Of a DNA stretch of 30,460 nucleotides, positions 21,093 through 30,335 are shown piece by piece. The notes under the pieces were generated by a model. That model made no database searches and was not told the origin of the DNA. It saw only the letters and a program-made list of their open reading frames with translations. The DNA comes from a virus. The first letter of the stretch is position 1. Each line of letters begins with the position of its first letter. Both the position numbers and the translations under genes were made by a program. The stretch is from IMG/VR virus record IMGVR_UViG_3300008120_000439, positions 1-30,460 of that record. The stretch is one strand, 5' to 3'.

Positions 21093-22043
21093 ATGGCCTA
21101 CGAGAACGAAAATCAGACCGACTACGGCGACCAGCCGCAGGGCTACGGGGCGGCCCCGCAGGGTCCCAACGCCAACGGCCAGCAGCAGAGCGCCTATAAC
21201 GCCCTGCGCGCCGCCTACAAGCGCTACCTGAACCGCGAGCCGTCGGACAGCGAGCTGGAATCGCACCTCGGGGGCCGCTACGACAGCGCCACCGTCCAGC
21301 GGGCCCTCCAGACCATCCAGGGCAGCGCCGAGCGCCAGAGCGTGAACACGCAGGCGGGTTACGACGTGGGCCAGTGGAACGGCCTCTCCCCCGAGGAGCA
21401 GGCCAAGTATCGTGCCGGGGGCGGGGGCCCAACCCAGCCCGGCATTGCCCCGATGCCGCCCGCGCAACTGCCGACTCGTGAGCAGCGGGACCAGCTGAAG
21501 TGGGGCAACGTGGGCCGCATGGAAGGCTTCCAAGTCGGCAGCGACTACGGCGGCGACACGAAGGCCCGCAACTCGGTCAAGAACACCTTTGGCCGCATTG
21601 CCTCCAAGTATTCGGCGACCCCGGATGGCCTGAAGATGGCGATGCAGGACCCCGAGTTCAAGGCCGCCTTCCCCAACGCCCGGCTCGTCGACCATCCCAC
21701 GGGCGACAAGATTGACTTCGGCGGGGTGCTCTCCGACTTTGAAAGCGGCAGCCCCGTAGGGGTGGTCGATGTGGGGCGGTCGTTTGCCGCCAACCAGAAA
21801 GATCAGACCGCCTTCGTGTGGCAGCCCGAGGACACCTCGGCGGATGCCTACCAGCGCACGCAAGCCGCCATCCTCAATCGGGGCGGCGTGCAGACAGGCC
21901 AGGAAGGGCCCGGCTACCGCGTCCCCGACGCCGTCCTCAATGCAGGCGCCCCTGCGGAGTCGGACCCCATCTTCCAATACCTCACGTATCTCCAGTCCCT
22001 GATGGCCCCCGCGCCGCCGCCGGACGAGACCCCCCTGTTCTAA
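21093..22043 (+). CDS. Conserved phage virion-associated protein (316 aa)
   Basis: The N-terminus is low complexity (Gln/Gly/Asn, residues 1-32). It is followed by a short helical motif (ALRAAYKRYLNREPSDSELE) resembling the DUF4214-type repeat, and an alpha/beta domain at about residues 137-250 (GNVGRMEGFQVGSDYGGDTK; NSVKNTFGRIASKYSATPDG; GDKIDFGGVLSDFESGSPVG). I recognise this last arrangement as recurrent in proteins of uncultured tailed phages, but know no function for it. The tail is proline-rich. ATG 21093 lies 3 nt after the previous stop. Likely a structural or ejected protein. Confidence 0.72.
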   Translation: MAYENENQTDYGDQPQGYGAAPQGPNANGQQQSAYNALRAAYKRYLNREPSDSELESHLGGRYDSATVQRALQTIQGSAERQSVNTQAGYDVGQWNGLSPEEQAKYRAGGGGPTQPGIAPMPPAQLPTREQRDQLKWGNVGRMEGFQVGSDYGGDTKARNSVKNTFGRIASKYSATPDGLKMAMQDPEFKAAFPNARLVDHPTGDKIDFGGVLSDFESGSPVGVVDVGRSFAANQKDQTAFVWQPEDTSADAYQRTQAAILNRGGVQTGQEGPGYRVPDAVLNAGAPAESDPIFQYLTYLQSLMAPAPPPDETPLF

Positions 22044-22052
22044 GGAGCCCCT

Positions 22053-23582
22053 ATGGCCTACGGTGACCCCCAGCAACCCCAGATGCAAGTCTACGGGCAA
22101 TCCCAGCGCCCGGCCCGGCAACGTCGCTCCTCGCAGTCGCAGGGCGGCTTCACCGATTATCTCCAGAATCAGGAGTACACGCCGGAACAAGCCGCGACGA
22201 ATTTCCAAAGCCAGTATGGCCGGGCGCCGTCGCAGCAGGACATCCAGCGATTCCAATCGGCCAGCGGCTGGAGCGGGCAGGGTAACATCTCCCAGCAGCA
22301 ATACCAGCAGGGGATGCAGACCATGGGCGGGTTCATGCAGCAGGAGGGCAACCTCGGCGCGGCCCAGATGGCGCAGGTGGGGCAGCCGGGCCAGGTGCAG
22401 ACGTTTGAGCAGTCCCGCCAGCAAGGCCAGCAGCTGGTGGGCCAGTATCAACCCAGCCAGCAGACGCAGCAGCTTCAGAACCAGGCGGGGCAAACCGCGA
22501 TGAACCTGATGCAGCAGGGGCCGATGCAGTTCCAGGCGCCGACGGGCGGCCCCACGCCCGACTTCACTCAGCAGCAGCAGCTCATTGGGCAGCTGCAGGG
22601 CGGGCAGGCCCCGCAAACCAATCAGGCCCTGATGCAGCAGCAGCGTGGGGCTATCAACCAGATTCAGGGGATGCAGGCCGGACCGTTCCAAGCGCCCGAG
22701 GCCGTGGCGCAGGCAGAACGGAACCGCGTGCTGCAAGCCGTCATGGGGCAGCCCGAGGTCTTTGGCCAGCAGCAGCAGGCGCAGATGGCCGAGCAGCAGA
22801 AGGAACAACTCCTGGCCCAGCAGAAAGAGGCGGAGGGCCGGATGAGCCAACTGATGGCGTCACGCGGCCTGAGCGCACGGGGCGGTGCGGACCTGGGTGC
22901 CCAGATGGGCCTGCAAGAAAACCTGATGTCGGGCTTGCTGGCAGGGCAGCGGGACATTGCGCTGAAGTCGGCGGAAGCCAACCGGGCGTCGCAGCTCGGC
23001 GCGATTCAAGCCGTCACCGGGGCGCAGCAGGCCGACATGGCACGCGCCGCACAGGGCTTCCAGACGGGCCTCGAAGGGCAGCGCTTCAATCTGGGCGCCC
23101 AAGAGACGGCGGCACAGCTGGCCGGACAGGCCGGGCAGCAGGAGTTCCAGCAAGCCCTCCAGAGCGGTCAGTTTGGACGCGAGGGGCAACTCGCGGCGCT
23201 TCAGGGGGCGGGCAATCTCGCGGGCCAGCAGATGGCCCAGAACCAGCAGCAATTCCAGCAGGGGCTGGGGACGTTCCAGGCGAACCTCGGGGCGCAGGGC
23301 CAGTTCGGGCAGCAGCAGCTTAACGCGGCGCAACTCGCCAACCAGATGGGCCAGCAGGGCTTCTCAAACTATCTGGCGCAGACGGGCCTGGGGCTCCAGG
23401 GCTTTGGGGCGGCGGAGGCGGCGAACATGGCGCGGGCCCAGTTCGGCCAGGGCAACTACATGGACGCCCTGCGCTACAACCTGCAGGCACGCGGGCAGGA
23501 ACAGAACTACGGGCTGGGCCTGCGGAACCTGGGCCTCAATGAGCAGGAATTGATGTCGGCCCTGTATGGGTATCGGTCCTAA
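22053..23582 (+). CDS. Glutamine-rich internal virion / ejection protein (509 aa)
   Basis: A strong ribosome site (AAGGAG, 22042-22047) precedes ATG 22053. By hand I count about 27 Gln in the first 100 residues, and Gln, Gly, Ala and Met dominate throughout (runs such as QQQQLIGQLQGGQAPQTNQA and GQQLNAAQLANQMGQQ-like). Helical segments around 235-310 (AEQQKEQLLAQQKEAEGRMS; LKSAEANRASQLGAIQAVTG) could form long coiled coils. This composition and place after the lysis genes match podovirus internal core proteins that enter the cell with DNA. No enzyme motif is visible. Confidence 0.75.
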   Translation: MAYGDPQQPQMQVYGQSQRPARQRRSSQSQGGFTDYLQNQEYTPEQAATNFQSQYGRAPSQQDIQRFQSASGWSGQGNISQQQYQQGMQTMGGFMQQEGNLGAAQMAQVGQPGQVQTFEQSRQQGQQLVGQYQPSQQTQQLQNQAGQTAMNLMQQGPMQFQAPTGGPTPDFTQQQQLIGQLQGGQAPQTNQALMQQQRGAINQIQGMQAGPFQAPEAVAQAERNRVLQAVMGQPEVFGQQQQAQMAEQQKEQLLAQQKEAEGRMSQLMASRGLSARGGADLGAQMGLQENLMSGLLAGQRDIALKSAEANRASQLGAIQAVTGAQQADMARAAQGFQTGLEGQRFNLGAQETAAQLAGQAGQQEFQQALQSGQFGREGQLAALQGAGNLAGQQMAQNQQQFQQGLGTFQANLGAQGQFGQQQLNAAQLANQMGQQGFSNYLAQTGLGLQGFGAAEAANMARAQFGQGNYMDALRYNLQARGQEQNYGLGLRNLGLNEQELMSALYGYRS

Positions 23583-23591
23583 GGAGCACTC

Positions 23592-25124
23592 ATGGCACCT
23601 TTGACAAAAGATCAGCTGATTCAACTGGCCGCTGCGTTTGGGCCCTCTATCATCTCGGGGATTGGCCAGGGCGGCCAAGCCGCGGCGGACCGCGCCCTTA
23701 CCGAGCAGGACCGGGCACGGCAGGCCGAGCAGGAGCTCTACAATCGGCGGATGGGGGCGCGCGGGGGACTGGCGGGATTCTTCCAGAACCAGCTGACCCG
23801 TGACATCAACGCCGCCGGAGACTTCGCGGCCCAATCCCCGCTGGGCGCCGAGCAGGCGCTGGCACGGCAGATGGCGCGGCAGCGCGCCGGGGCGGAGGCT
23901 GTGCGGCAATACAAGCCGCCCACCGGGATGAGCCCGGCAGCCTCGGCGTTCGCGGCCCAGCAGCAGAACTTCCTGGCACCGTTCGCCTCCGCCGACTACC
24001 AAGCTACCGTGAGCCCGGAAGCCACGGCCCGCTCCATCGCTGAGCGGCGCAAGGCCCTGGGTGCGATTGACCCCAACTTCCAGTTCGGCAGCATGGGCGA
24101 CTTTGGTCTGCCGGACCTCGGCGGCGAAGTCAGTCAATACCAAGGCGACGTGCGCAGTCGTCGGCAGGCGAGCGAGATGGACCTCCAGCGGCTGCTGACC
24201 GAGCAGATGCGGGAAGCCTCCGCCGCCCAGATTCCCGGCGCCACCAGCGCCACAGCCGCCCCGACCACAGGCGCCGCCACGACCCAAAAGAAGCCCTCTC
24301 TGCTGCGGCGGGTTGTGGGCGCGGCCCTGCCTGTGGCGGCGGCCTTCATCCCGGGCGTCGGCCCGGTGGCCTCGGCGCTGATTCAGGCCGGAGCGGGCGC
24401 GGCAGGCAGCGCGATTGCGGGCGGCGGCCTTAAGGGCGCGTTGACCGGCGCCGCCATGGGCGGCCTCGGTGCCGCGACTGGGGGCCTCGGCTCCGCCGCC
24501 TCGCGCATGGGCGCGGGCGGTGCCAAGGGTGGACTGGGCTCATTTGTTCAGCGGGCCATTCTGGACCCACGGGCCCTGACGCAGATCGCGGGCGGAGCCA
24601 TCGGTGGCGGCACAGGCGCGGCGCTGCAAGCGGCCAGTCTCGGCATGGACCGCATCCAGGGAAATGCTGGACAGAAGCTGCTCAACCAATATGTAGGGTC
24701 CGATGGAGCACTGCGTCAAATTGACCCGTCACTGCTGAATCGTCCCTTGGAATCCGTTAACAGCACCCTGTCCGCCATCCCAGGGATGCGCGTCGGAGGG
24801 GAATTGCAGCCGAATCGGTCAACGGTTGATGCACTGCCACCGACGCTTCAGAGCTCCTCACAGCTGATGGCAGAACTTGCCCGACTGCAAGGGGCTGCCG
24901 CCCCCAGACGCCCGGCCCCACGCCGTCGCGCCAGCGGAGTCGCTGCGGCTGTGAAAACGCCGCCACCCTCCACACCGCCACCATCACCCACGTCAATCGA
25001 TAGGGACGCTGGAGGCAACATGCCCACTATGACGCCTGAGATGTCGGCACGCATTCAGGCATTCCTTGCGGGGCTGGCTCGTGACACCGCTGGCGTTTTT
25101 TATCCGCCGTTTCGCAACCGCTAA
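23592..25124 (+). CDS. Ejection protein with glycine-zipper membrane segment (510 aa)
   Basis: Ribosome site AAGGAG (23581-23586). Residues 1-215 are helical and Gln/Ala/Arg-rich. Residues about 238-315 form a hydrophobic, Gly/Ala-rich block (VVGAALPVAAAFIPGVGPVA; then GAAMGGLGAATGGLGSAASR), like glycine-zipper segments that insert in membranes. The C-terminal part is Pro/Arg-rich and less GC-biased. Such proteins of short-tailed phages form a trans-envelope DNA channel on infection. The membrane-insertion role is inferred from composition and neighbours. Confidence 0.75.
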   Translation: MAPLTKDQLIQLAAAFGPSIISGIGQGGQAAADRALTEQDRARQAEQELYNRRMGARGGLAGFFQNQLTRDINAAGDFAAQSPLGAEQALARQMARQRAGAEAVRQYKPPTGMSPAASAFAAQQQNFLAPFASADYQATVSPEATARSIAERRKALGAIDPNFQFGSMGDFGLPDLGGEVSQYQGDVRSRRQASEMDLQRLLTEQMREASAAQIPGATSATAAPTTGAATTQKKPSLLRRVVGAALPVAAAFIPGVGPVASALIQAGAGAAGSAIAGGGLKGALTGAAMGGLGAATGGLGSAASRMGAGGAKGGLGSFVQRAILDPRALTQIAGGAIGGGTGAALQAASLGMDRIQGNAGQKLLNQYVGSDGALRQIDPSLLNRPLESVNSTLSAIPGMRVGGELQPNRSTVDALPPTLQSSSQLMAELARLQGAAAPRRPAPRRRASGVAAAVKTPPPSTPPPSPTSIDRDAGGNMPTMTPEMSARIQAFLAGLARDTAGVFYPPFRNR

Positions 25125-25139
25125 CCACACGAGGCACCT

Positions 25140-25970
25140 ATGGCATGGTTTGATTATCTGAGTGCAATCGGCACGAACCTGGGCCAGGGGGTTCAGCAGT
25201 TCCAGCGGCAGCAGCAGCTGGCGGCGGAAAACGCCCGGCAGCAGCGAATGATGGCGCTCCAAGAAGCGGCCAACAAGCGGGCCGAGGAGCAAGCCGCTGC
25301 GGAGGAGTTCGAGCGCCTGATGGGGCAAATCGAACCGGGGGCCGAGCTGACGCCCGAGGTGATGGCAGAGCTGACCAATCCTCGGTTTGCCCAATACGTC
25401 AAGGCCGGAGCGGTCAAGACGCCGGAGGGCAAGCTGGTGCGCCGTCCGACGCAGGCGCAACGGAAGGCGGCGCTTGAGCTTGAGACGGCTGGCATGCAGC
25501 GCGATGAGGCCCAGCGTCAGGCCGACGCACGCCAGCGCATCCGTGACGCGGGCAAAGGCATCTACGATCTCTCGATGGACGAGCGCCTGATGCTGGCGAC
25601 CGAAGCGGGCTATGACCCAGAGCGGTTGCTGCGGCAATCAGAGCGCGTCGCGGTCGCCAAGCAGCTGGCGCAAGTGTCGCCGAGCGTGCTCAGCGCAGGC
25701 ATTATGTCCAACGCGCGAATGGCCGCTGCCCAGCTGTCGCCGCAAGAGGCACAGGTCGCGGCGCAGCGGGCGGTCGAGGGCGAGATTCGGCTGAACCCCG
25801 CGCTGCAAATGCAGATTACACAGGACCCGGCACTGTTTGAACGACTCGTCAACGAAAAGGCCACACAGCTGCTGCGTGGCGGGGCGGCTGCCCTGACAGG
25901 GCTGTCGGGCGCTTCGGGTGGAAACCTTATGACTACGCCGTCCGGGAAGAAATACTTCTTTCAGAACTAA
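25140..25970 (+). CDS. Helical internal virion protein (276 aa)
   Basis: ATG 25140 follows GAGG (25130-25133). Residues 15-85 are a nearly continuous Gln/Glu/Arg/Ala helix (QFQRQQQLAAENARQQRMMA; ANKRAEEQAAAEEFERLMGQ), then a mixed helical domain (residues about 135-240, LMLATEAGYDPERLLRQSER; LSPQEAQVAAQRAVEGEIRL). The C-terminus is Gly/Ser-rich and ends KKYFFQN. There is no membrane helix. It is probably a coiled-coil component of the internal core, expressed with the flanking ejection genes. Confidence 0.75.
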   Translation: MAWFDYLSAIGTNLGQGVQQFQRQQQLAAENARQQRMMALQEAANKRAEEQAAAEEFERLMGQIEPGAELTPEVMAELTNPRFAQYVKAGAVKTPEGKLVRRPTQAQRKAALELETAGMQRDEAQRQADARQRIRDAGKGIYDLSMDERLMLATEAGYDPERLLRQSERVAVAKQLAQVSPSVLSAGIMSNARMAAAQLSPQEAQVAAQRAVEGEIRLNPALQMQITQDPALFERLVNEKATQLLRGGAAALTGLSGASGGNLMTTPSGKKYFFQN

Positions 25971-25974
25971 GTCA

Positions 25975-28641
25975 ATGCCACGCTATACGGAGCAAGCAAC
26001 AGGCCGCGTTGTTGTCAGCGACGAGCCCCTGACCCCGGAAGAGCTGGATGAGATTTTCAGTCAGGGGCCCAGCAGCACTGCGGCGGTCCCACCGCCGTCG
26101 CCCGAGGCGCCGACGACGCTGGAGCGCGTGACCAGCGTGCTCAACGCCCCCTTGAATGTGGCGACGGGCGCACTGGCCAGCGGGCTGCGGGCCGCGAAGG
26201 GGACCACGGCCCCTGCCGAAGCCAACCTCGAAGGGTGGGAGCAGGTGCTCTCCGAGACGGGACTGCCCAAGGGACGGACGCGCAGTGCGCTGGCGCTGGC
26301 GGGCGACATCGTCCTCGACCCCCTGAACCTGATGCCCAGCACCTGGGTCACGAAGCCGCTGGGCCTGGCCGCCGACGCTCTTAAGCCGCTGGCAAAGACC
26401 GGAACGGCGCAAGATTTGGCGAAGCTCGCCATGCCGGTGCGCCGACTGTTCCAGCAATACCCGGGCACGGCGTCGGTGGTGGGCAAGCGGGGCCTGACAG
26501 CGGAAGACGCGCTGCGCCTCGAAGCCGCCAAGCAGTCCGCGATTCCCCAGGCGGTCCGCGAGGAGCTGGGGCCTGTAGCCGAATTGCTGCCGGATGAGGC
26601 GGCGCGCACACAAGTCGCTCGCGTGCTGGACCAGCCCCGCCCTCCGGCGCCCTCCCCCTATCGGCAGTCAACGTCGGAGACCCTGCGCGGGCTGACGGGG
26701 CAGCGCACCTTTGGGGCAGCGACCCCGGCCCAGGAGCAGGCGGCCCAGCAACTGGCCGACCTGTTGCAGACGCAGGGCACGAAGGAACAGCAGGCGGGCA
26801 TCTTGGAGTCGATGCGGGAGAACTACTTCCCCTACGTCTTCAAGAAGGCGCCCGGGGCGTTTGGGCAGGGCTCCACCTATGAGGTGGCCGCCCTGTCGGG
26901 CGCCACTCCCTTTGCGAAGCAGCGCAACTATAAGAGCCTGGAAGACGCCATCCAGGGGGCCGCAAAGGACATTGACCCGGCGACGGGCCGTCCAAAATAT
27001 ACGGTCGTGCAGGACGTCATTGAGGCCACGGAGAAGCGTCTGATCTCGGGGCGCCGCGCTCTGAGTAACGTGGACTTCGTGACAGCCATGGCCGACGATT
27101 TCGGCCAAGCAACCTCGGGACCGGGGCTGCGACGACTGCGCACGGAGCAGATGCGACTGCCCAAGCCCCTGCTAGACACGCTGAAGACGACCTACTTCCC
27201 GGAGGCCGTCGCGGATCAGCTCGACAAGACGTCCGTGATTTGGGGCGACCCCCAGGGCTTCTTAGGGGGCCTGCGCAAAGTTAACTCGCTGTTCAAGGCA
27301 GTCGTGACCGGCACCCCAGCCTTCCACGCCACAAACCTGCAAGGCAACGCGGGCATGATGTATGCCGCAGGCATGGACGCGAAGGAGATCGCCAAAGCCT
27401 ACGACCCGGCCACAAGCGTCCCAGAGCTGCACGCCTTGATGGACCAGGGCCGTCTCCCGGCAGCGTCCGTGACCAAGGTGCTGGGCATGAAGAATGCCGT
27501 CCGCAAGCGTGCCGAAGCGGTGGCGGAGAATCTGGACGCGCTCCGGAACCGCCCCATTGCGGGCAGTAAGTTTACGGTGGGCCAGGCGTTTGACGCCGCC
27601 AAGCAATACAACCTTTTTGGCAGCAGCGAAGCGCAGGTGCTCTACGACATGGTGAGCGCCAAGCCGGGCGTCATGCGCACTGCCGCTGACGTGACGCGCT
27701 TTGTGGGCTCCCGCTACATTGAGGACCCGGCCCGGTGGGGCATGCTGCTCGATCAGCTCAAGAAGGGCGAGTCGCTGGAACGGGCCGTGCTGTTCACGAA
27801 AAATCACCTGCTCGATTACAACGAACTCACGGACTTTGAAAAGGCGTTGCGCGATTACGGCGTGGCGCCCTTCTACAGCTGGTTCCGAAAGGTCGTGCCG
27901 CAGCTCGTCGCGTCAACGGCGACTCGTCCGGGGCGCATCAACATCCTGCAAGATGTCTACGGGGCCCCAGAGCGGTTCACGGGCGATGTGGCCATGCCCG
28001 AGTGGATGCGCGAAGAAGGCTACGTGCCGCGTGTGGGGCTGAACCCGCTCCGCGAGGATTTCTTGCAGCGCACCGAAGGCGAGACGCCGGGCAGTGTGGG
28101 CGTGATGCGGGCCGCCAATCCCCTCCTCGAACTGAACCGCGCCACAAGTCCTGCCTCAGCGGCGACGGGCCTGCTGGGGCCCATTCCCCGGGCGGTGCTT
28201 GAAGGCCTCACGAAGCGGGACATCCGCACAGGCACGCCGCTGCTGGATACGCGCACGGGCTATGTGAAGGCGGCGCCGATTGCCGCGCTCGCCGAGTCCC
28301 TGGGGCTGACCGGCATTCCCGGAGGCGCGATTCCGACGCCCGAGGGCATGATGCAGGCGGAGCTGCCCGCCTTCCTCCTGCGGCAGATTCCGCTGCCGCT
28401 GGTGCCCTACGCGCAGCAGTTCATTGGCAGCGTGCCCGAGCAACTGGGCCAGACCCGGGCCCTGACGCTGCTGGACCGTGCCCAGTTGCTCAGCCTGCGC
28501 ATGTTTGGCTTGACGCCGCGTGACTTGACGTCGGACCAGCAGTTGCAAGTCTATAAGGACGCATTGGCAGAACTGGAACGTGAAGCCAATGCGGCACAAA
28601 TGCAAGAGGTGGCGCGCCTGATGCGTGCCAGGAGGCCCTGA
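25975..28641 (+). CDS. Large internal virion protein (888 aa), ejection/polyvalent-like
   Basis: The largest gene of the ejection block, starting 4 nt after the previous stop and ending in a TGATG overlap with the next. Residues about 282-291 (ENYFPYVFKK), 443-456 (VTGTPAFHATNLQG) and about 580-647 (YIEDPARWGMLLDQLKK; KNHLLDYNELTDFEKALRDY; APFYSWFRKVVPQLV) form a pattern that I know from large virion proteins of many tailed phages, where the last segment reads like a helical hairpin with FY-WF-RK. No lytic transglycosylase or protease motif is seen. It is likely packaged in the head and injected early; exact function is unknown. Confidence 0.78.
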   Translation: MPRYTEQATGRVVVSDEPLTPEELDEIFSQGPSSTAAVPPPSPEAPTTLERVTSVLNAPLNVATGALASGLRAAKGTTAPAEANLEGWEQVLSETGLPKGRTRSALALAGDIVLDPLNLMPSTWVTKPLGLAADALKPLAKTGTAQDLAKLAMPVRRLFQQYPGTASVVGKRGLTAEDALRLEAAKQSAIPQAVREELGPVAELLPDEAARTQVARVLDQPRPPAPSPYRQSTSETLRGLTGQRTFGAATPAQEQAAQQLADLLQTQGTKEQQAGILESMRENYFPYVFKKAPGAFGQGSTYEVAALSGATPFAKQRNYKSLEDAIQGAAKDIDPATGRPKYTVVQDVIEATEKRLISGRRALSNVDFVTAMADDFGQATSGPGLRRLRTEQMRLPKPLLDTLKTTYFPEAVADQLDKTSVIWGDPQGFLGGLRKVNSLFKAVVTGTPAFHATNLQGNAGMMYAAGMDAKEIAKAYDPATSVPELHALMDQGRLPAASVTKVLGMKNAVRKRAEAVAENLDALRNRPIAGSKFTVGQAFDAAKQYNLFGSSEAQVLYDMVSAKPGVMRTAADVTRFVGSRYIEDPARWGMLLDQLKKGESLERAVLFTKNHLLDYNELTDFEKALRDYGVAPFYSWFRKVVPQLVASTATRPGRINILQDVYGAPERFTGDVAMPEWMREEGYVPRVGLNPLREDFLQRTEGETPGSVGVMRAANPLLELNRATSPASAATGLLGPIPRAVLEGLTKRDIRTGTPLLDTRTGYVKAAPIAALAESLGLTGIPGGAIPTPEGMMQAELPAFLLRQIPLPLVPYAQQFIGSVPEQLGQTRALTLLDRAQLLSLRMFGLTPRDLTSDQQLQVYKDALAELEREANAAQMQEVARLMRARRP

Positions 28642-29297
28642 TGCCGAAAGACTCGTCTGCGACGCCCACACCGAAACGGACACCCGCCAGCTCTTTCTTG
28701 GACATGCTGGCCCAGGGGGCGGGGTACGCCATGCGCAAGGTAGGCCTGCCCGCGCAGATGCGCTTCCTGCCCCAGGCACTCCTGGGGCAGCGGACGTTTA
28801 CGGCAGCCGACTTGCTGCCGAACGAACTGGAAGACCTGCAGACTGCGGTAGAAAATTCCGCTGCCCGCCTCCGCACAGGTAAGGACAAGCGAGCGGGCGT
28901 GCAGTATTACGACTTTCCCCAGGGGTCGAACAATCTACGCACGATAAAAGCGCTGCTCCCGAGCAATGCGCTGCCGCTCTCCCTGGGGCGCGCCAACTAC
29001 CGCATCGCCCCGGAGACGGGCGAGACCGAGGTGTTTGACACGTATGACTTTCTGAATAGCGCCCGGAAGGCGGACATCGAGAAATATCAACAGGCCCTGG
29101 CCGAAGGGGGACGGCTGGGCCAGTTCAAGGAATTTCTGGCGCAGGCACAGGACTATGCCCCGCAGCGCTTTCTGACGACGGGGCTGCCGCAAGAGCTGGG
29201 GGAACTGTTCCTGCTCGAAGGGCCCGAGGTGGCCATTCGCCTGCCACGCCCAGTGACGCCGCCCAGCCGGGTCCGACGCGCGGTCTTGGCAAATTAG
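28641..29297 (+). CDS. Conserved phage structural protein (218 aa)
   Basis: Starts at ATG 28641, overlapping the TGA of the 888-aa gene. N-terminal residues 1-20 are Ser/Thr/Pro-rich; residues about 20-60 are amphipathic (LDMLAQGAGYAMRKVGLPAQ; LPQALLGQRTFTAADLLPNE). The middle has a compact alpha/beta segment (AGVQYYDFPQGSNNLRTIKA; NYRIAPETGETEVFDTYDFL) and a helical end (IEKYQQALAEGGRLGQFKEF). The C-terminus is Pro/Arg-rich. It closes the ejection operon just before a promoter-bearing gap. I recognise no family; a minor virion component is the best guess. Confidence 0.72.
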   Translation: MPKDSSATPTPKRTPASSFLDMLAQGAGYAMRKVGLPAQMRFLPQALLGQRTFTAADLLPNELEDLQTAVENSAARLRTGKDKRAGVQYYDFPQGSNNLRTIKALLPSNALPLSLGRANYRIAPETGETEVFDTYDFLNSARKADIEKYQQALAEGGRLGQFKEFLAQAQDYAPQRFLTTGLPQELGELFLLEGPEVAIRLPRPVTPPSRVRRAVLAN

Positions 29298-29314
29298 GCA
29301 AAATGTGCTAGACT
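29286..29314 (+). promoter_or_regulatory. Sigma70-like promoter giving a leaderless or near-leaderless transcript
   Basis: TTGGCA (29286-29291, 5 of 6 consensus), exact 17-bp spacer, TAGACT (29309-29314) with TG at 29306-29307. Predicted transcription start is near 29320-29321, the ATG of the next gene, so the mRNA would have almost no leader. Shares the 11-mer TGTGCTAGACT with the promoter at 10284-10294. It overlaps the end of the previous gene. Confidence 0.7.
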
Positions 29315-29320
29315 GCCCGG

Positions 29321-30082
29321 ATGCAGAAGTTTATCTTCTCGCCGGATAAGCATGTGGGATGGGAGCGGGACGGGAAGTCCACCCGGCCCCTCCATGACGC
29401 CAAGGCCATCGGGGCCCTCATGGCCTTCGCCCGGGATTTCAAGCCCGACCTGTGGATTGAAGGGGGCGACAATCTCGACTGTGGCGCCGTGAGTCACTGG
29501 CTCAAGGACCGCCACCTGAGCGCCAAGGACCTGAACTTGCAGCGGGACCTCGACGCCTACGACGCCCTGGTGCTCCAGCCGCTCAAGCAGCTGAAGAGCC
29601 TGAAGCGCAAGGTCTGGATGAAGGGGAACCATGAAGACTGGCTGGATCAACTGGCCGAGCGGGAACCCGGCCTCGCCGACCTCCTTCAGGTGGACACCCT
29701 GCTGGACCTTGACGACTGGGACATCGTGGAACGGGGCGGAGTGGTCAGCGCCGGGAAGCTCCACTTCATCCATGGCGACACCCTCCCCAACAGCAAGAAC
29801 ATGGCGGAGCGGGCGGTCATCAGTTACGAGCACTCGATTCGGTTCGGCCACTTCCACACCTATCAGGTGGCCTCGAAATACGGGCAGCTTGACGGCGATG
29901 TGAAGACCGGGGTAAGCGTGCCGGGGCTGTGCCGCCGCAACCCGAACTACCTGAAGAATCGCCCCAACCAGTGGTCCCAGGGCTTCTGCTGGGGCTACAT
30001 CCACCCCGATGGCACGTTCAACGACTACGTGGCCATCATCACGAAAGGACGGTTCACCATCCATGGCCACACCTACACCTAA
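29321..30082 (+). CDS. Calcineurin-like metallophosphoesterase (253 aa)
   Basis: The full set of metallophosphoesterase metal ligands is present: D9-x-H11 (SPDKHVG), G49-D50 (WIEGGDNLD), G102-N103-H104-E105 (GNHED), H151-G152-D153 (FIHGDT) and G176-H177-F178-H179 (GHFH). It should hydrolyse phosphomono- or diesters with two metal ions; nucleic acid or nucleotide substrates are usual in phages, but the substrate is not known. ATG 29321 has no ribosome site and coincides with the expected transcription start, suggesting leaderless translation. It begins a new transcription unit with a different function from the structural block. Confidence 0.88.
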   Translation: MQKFIFSPDKHVGWERDGKSTRPLHDAKAIGALMAFARDFKPDLWIEGGDNLDCGAVSHWLKDRHLSAKDLNLQRDLDAYDALVLQPLKQLKSLKRKVWMKGNHEDWLDQLAEREPGLADLLQVDTLLDLDDWDIVERGGVVSAGKLHFIHGDTLPNSKNMAERAVISYEHSIRFGHFHTYQVASKYGQLDGDVKTGVSVPGLCRRNPNYLKNRPNQWSQGFCWGYIHPDGTFNDYVAIITKGRFTIHGHTYT

Positions 30083-30329
30083 GGCTGACCCCCTCGCCGG
30101 GCTGACCGACATCCTGCGCGACCTGTTCTCGACCCTCTCCGCGCCCCCGCCCAAGCTGAAGGCCCCGAAGAAGATGGCCGCCTCCGAGCCCGAAGAGGAG
30201 GAGGACGACGAGGACGAGGACGAGGACGAAATGCCGATGCCCATGCCCCCCGTCGGTAAGGGGATGCGCCGCCTCACCATCTCCATCCTGATGCCCGCCA
30301 AGGGCAAGAAGTCGCTGCCCCTGAAGTAG
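30063..30329 (+). CDS. Small protein with an acidic tract (88 aa)
   Basis: ATG 30063 lies inside the end of the phosphoesterase gene (20-nt overlap), with AAAGGA (30045-30050) upstream. Residues 42-57 are a strongly acidic run (PEEEEDDEDEDEDE), flanked by Lys/Pro-rich sequence (KLKAPKKMAA; GKGMRRLTISILMPAKGKKS). It may mimic DNA or bind a basic partner or metal; that is a guess from charge. The start 30063 is preferred over upstream in-frame codons that fall in the phosphoesterase. No homologue is recognised. Confidence 0.65.
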   Translation: MATPTPKADPLAGLTDILRDLFSTLSAPPPKLKAPKKMAASEPEEEEDDEDEDEDEMPMPMPPVGKGMRRLTISILMPAKGKKSLPLK

Positions 30330-30335
30330 GGTGCG

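Noticed and set aside
20553-22850. 765-codon open frame on the minus strand
   Set aside because: Antisense to three plus-strand genes with good junctions; Leu/Gly/His-rich shadow composition with no recognisable domain.
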